This document shows, one piece after another, positions 13,521 through 13,547 of a stretch of DNA of 13,547 nt. Every line of letters begins with the position of its first letter. The stretch's first letter is position 1. Location: the NCBI GenBank assembly GCA_018715545.1, contig DVLK01000017.1:1-13547 (forward strand), in the 5' to 3' direction. The position numbers were made by a program, and so were the translations under genes. The stretch is from Candidatus Caccovivens faecavium (lineage in GTDB: Bacteria; Bacillota; Clostridia; Christensenellales; UBA1242). The notes below the pieces were generated by a model that saw only the letters and a list, made by a program, of their open reading frames with translations, was not told the origin of the DNA and ran no database searches.

Positions 13521-13547
13521 AATAAATAACATAAAATACCAAAAAAT

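Noticed and set aside
1..13547. Alternative genetic code (TGA as Trp), considered because of low GC and short enzymes
   Set aside because: TGA cleanly ends fhs and the SbcD-like gene, and Trp residues in thrS and others are encoded by TGG.

Overview
The window is low-GC bacterial DNA using the standard code, since TGA ends genes and Trp is TGG. The genes have strong GGAGG-type ribosome sites. A T-box leader on thrS, a YtxC-type protein next to thrS, an SbcD/YhaN-type nuclease pair, and long GLUG/InlB-repeat surface proteins together point to a Clostridia-like Firmicute, plausibly an uncultured gut or host-associated one. Species-level assignment is not possible from the sequence.

Layout, right to left along the minus strand. 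Positions 13460-13547 hold the promoter region of a very large surface-protein gene (9457-13459). It encodes two near-duplicate modules of GLUG-type beta repeats, two InlB B-repeat domains and a C-terminal domain. Its well-initiated signal-peptide start (13459) is out of frame with the 1300-residue body. A run of nine Gs on the coding strand (13349-13357) lies exactly at the break, and eight or eleven Gs would fuse the two. This looks like an on/off contingency tract, or else a homopolymer error. A convergent plus-strand lipoprotein gene (8459-9304) with its own promoter shares a hairpin terminator with it. The two proteins look like an accessory cell-surface pair.

Divergent from the lipoprotein comes a housekeeping stretch: ytxC-like (7506-8243), then a near-consensus promoter, a threonine T-box riboswitch and thrS (5495-7231), which lacks the TGS domain. 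Next is a transcription unit with a near-consensus promoter, a foldable leader, an unlisted 24-residue membrane peptide (5193-5267) and yajC with a long charged tail (4674-5180). It is followed by an sbcD/yhaO-like plus sbcC/yhaN-like pair with ATGA overlap (1682-4497), whose consensus -10 box places the predicted transcript start at the ATG. Last is a shortened formate-tetrahydrofolate ligase gene (85-1575) ending in two nearly identical hairpins.

No mobile element, CRISPR array, tRNA or rRNA was seen. The points most worth following are the poly-G switch on the surface protein, the small membrane peptide ahead of yajC, the possible leaderless nuclease operon, and a repeated AGTA-N4-TACT site upstream of fhs and the nuclease genes.
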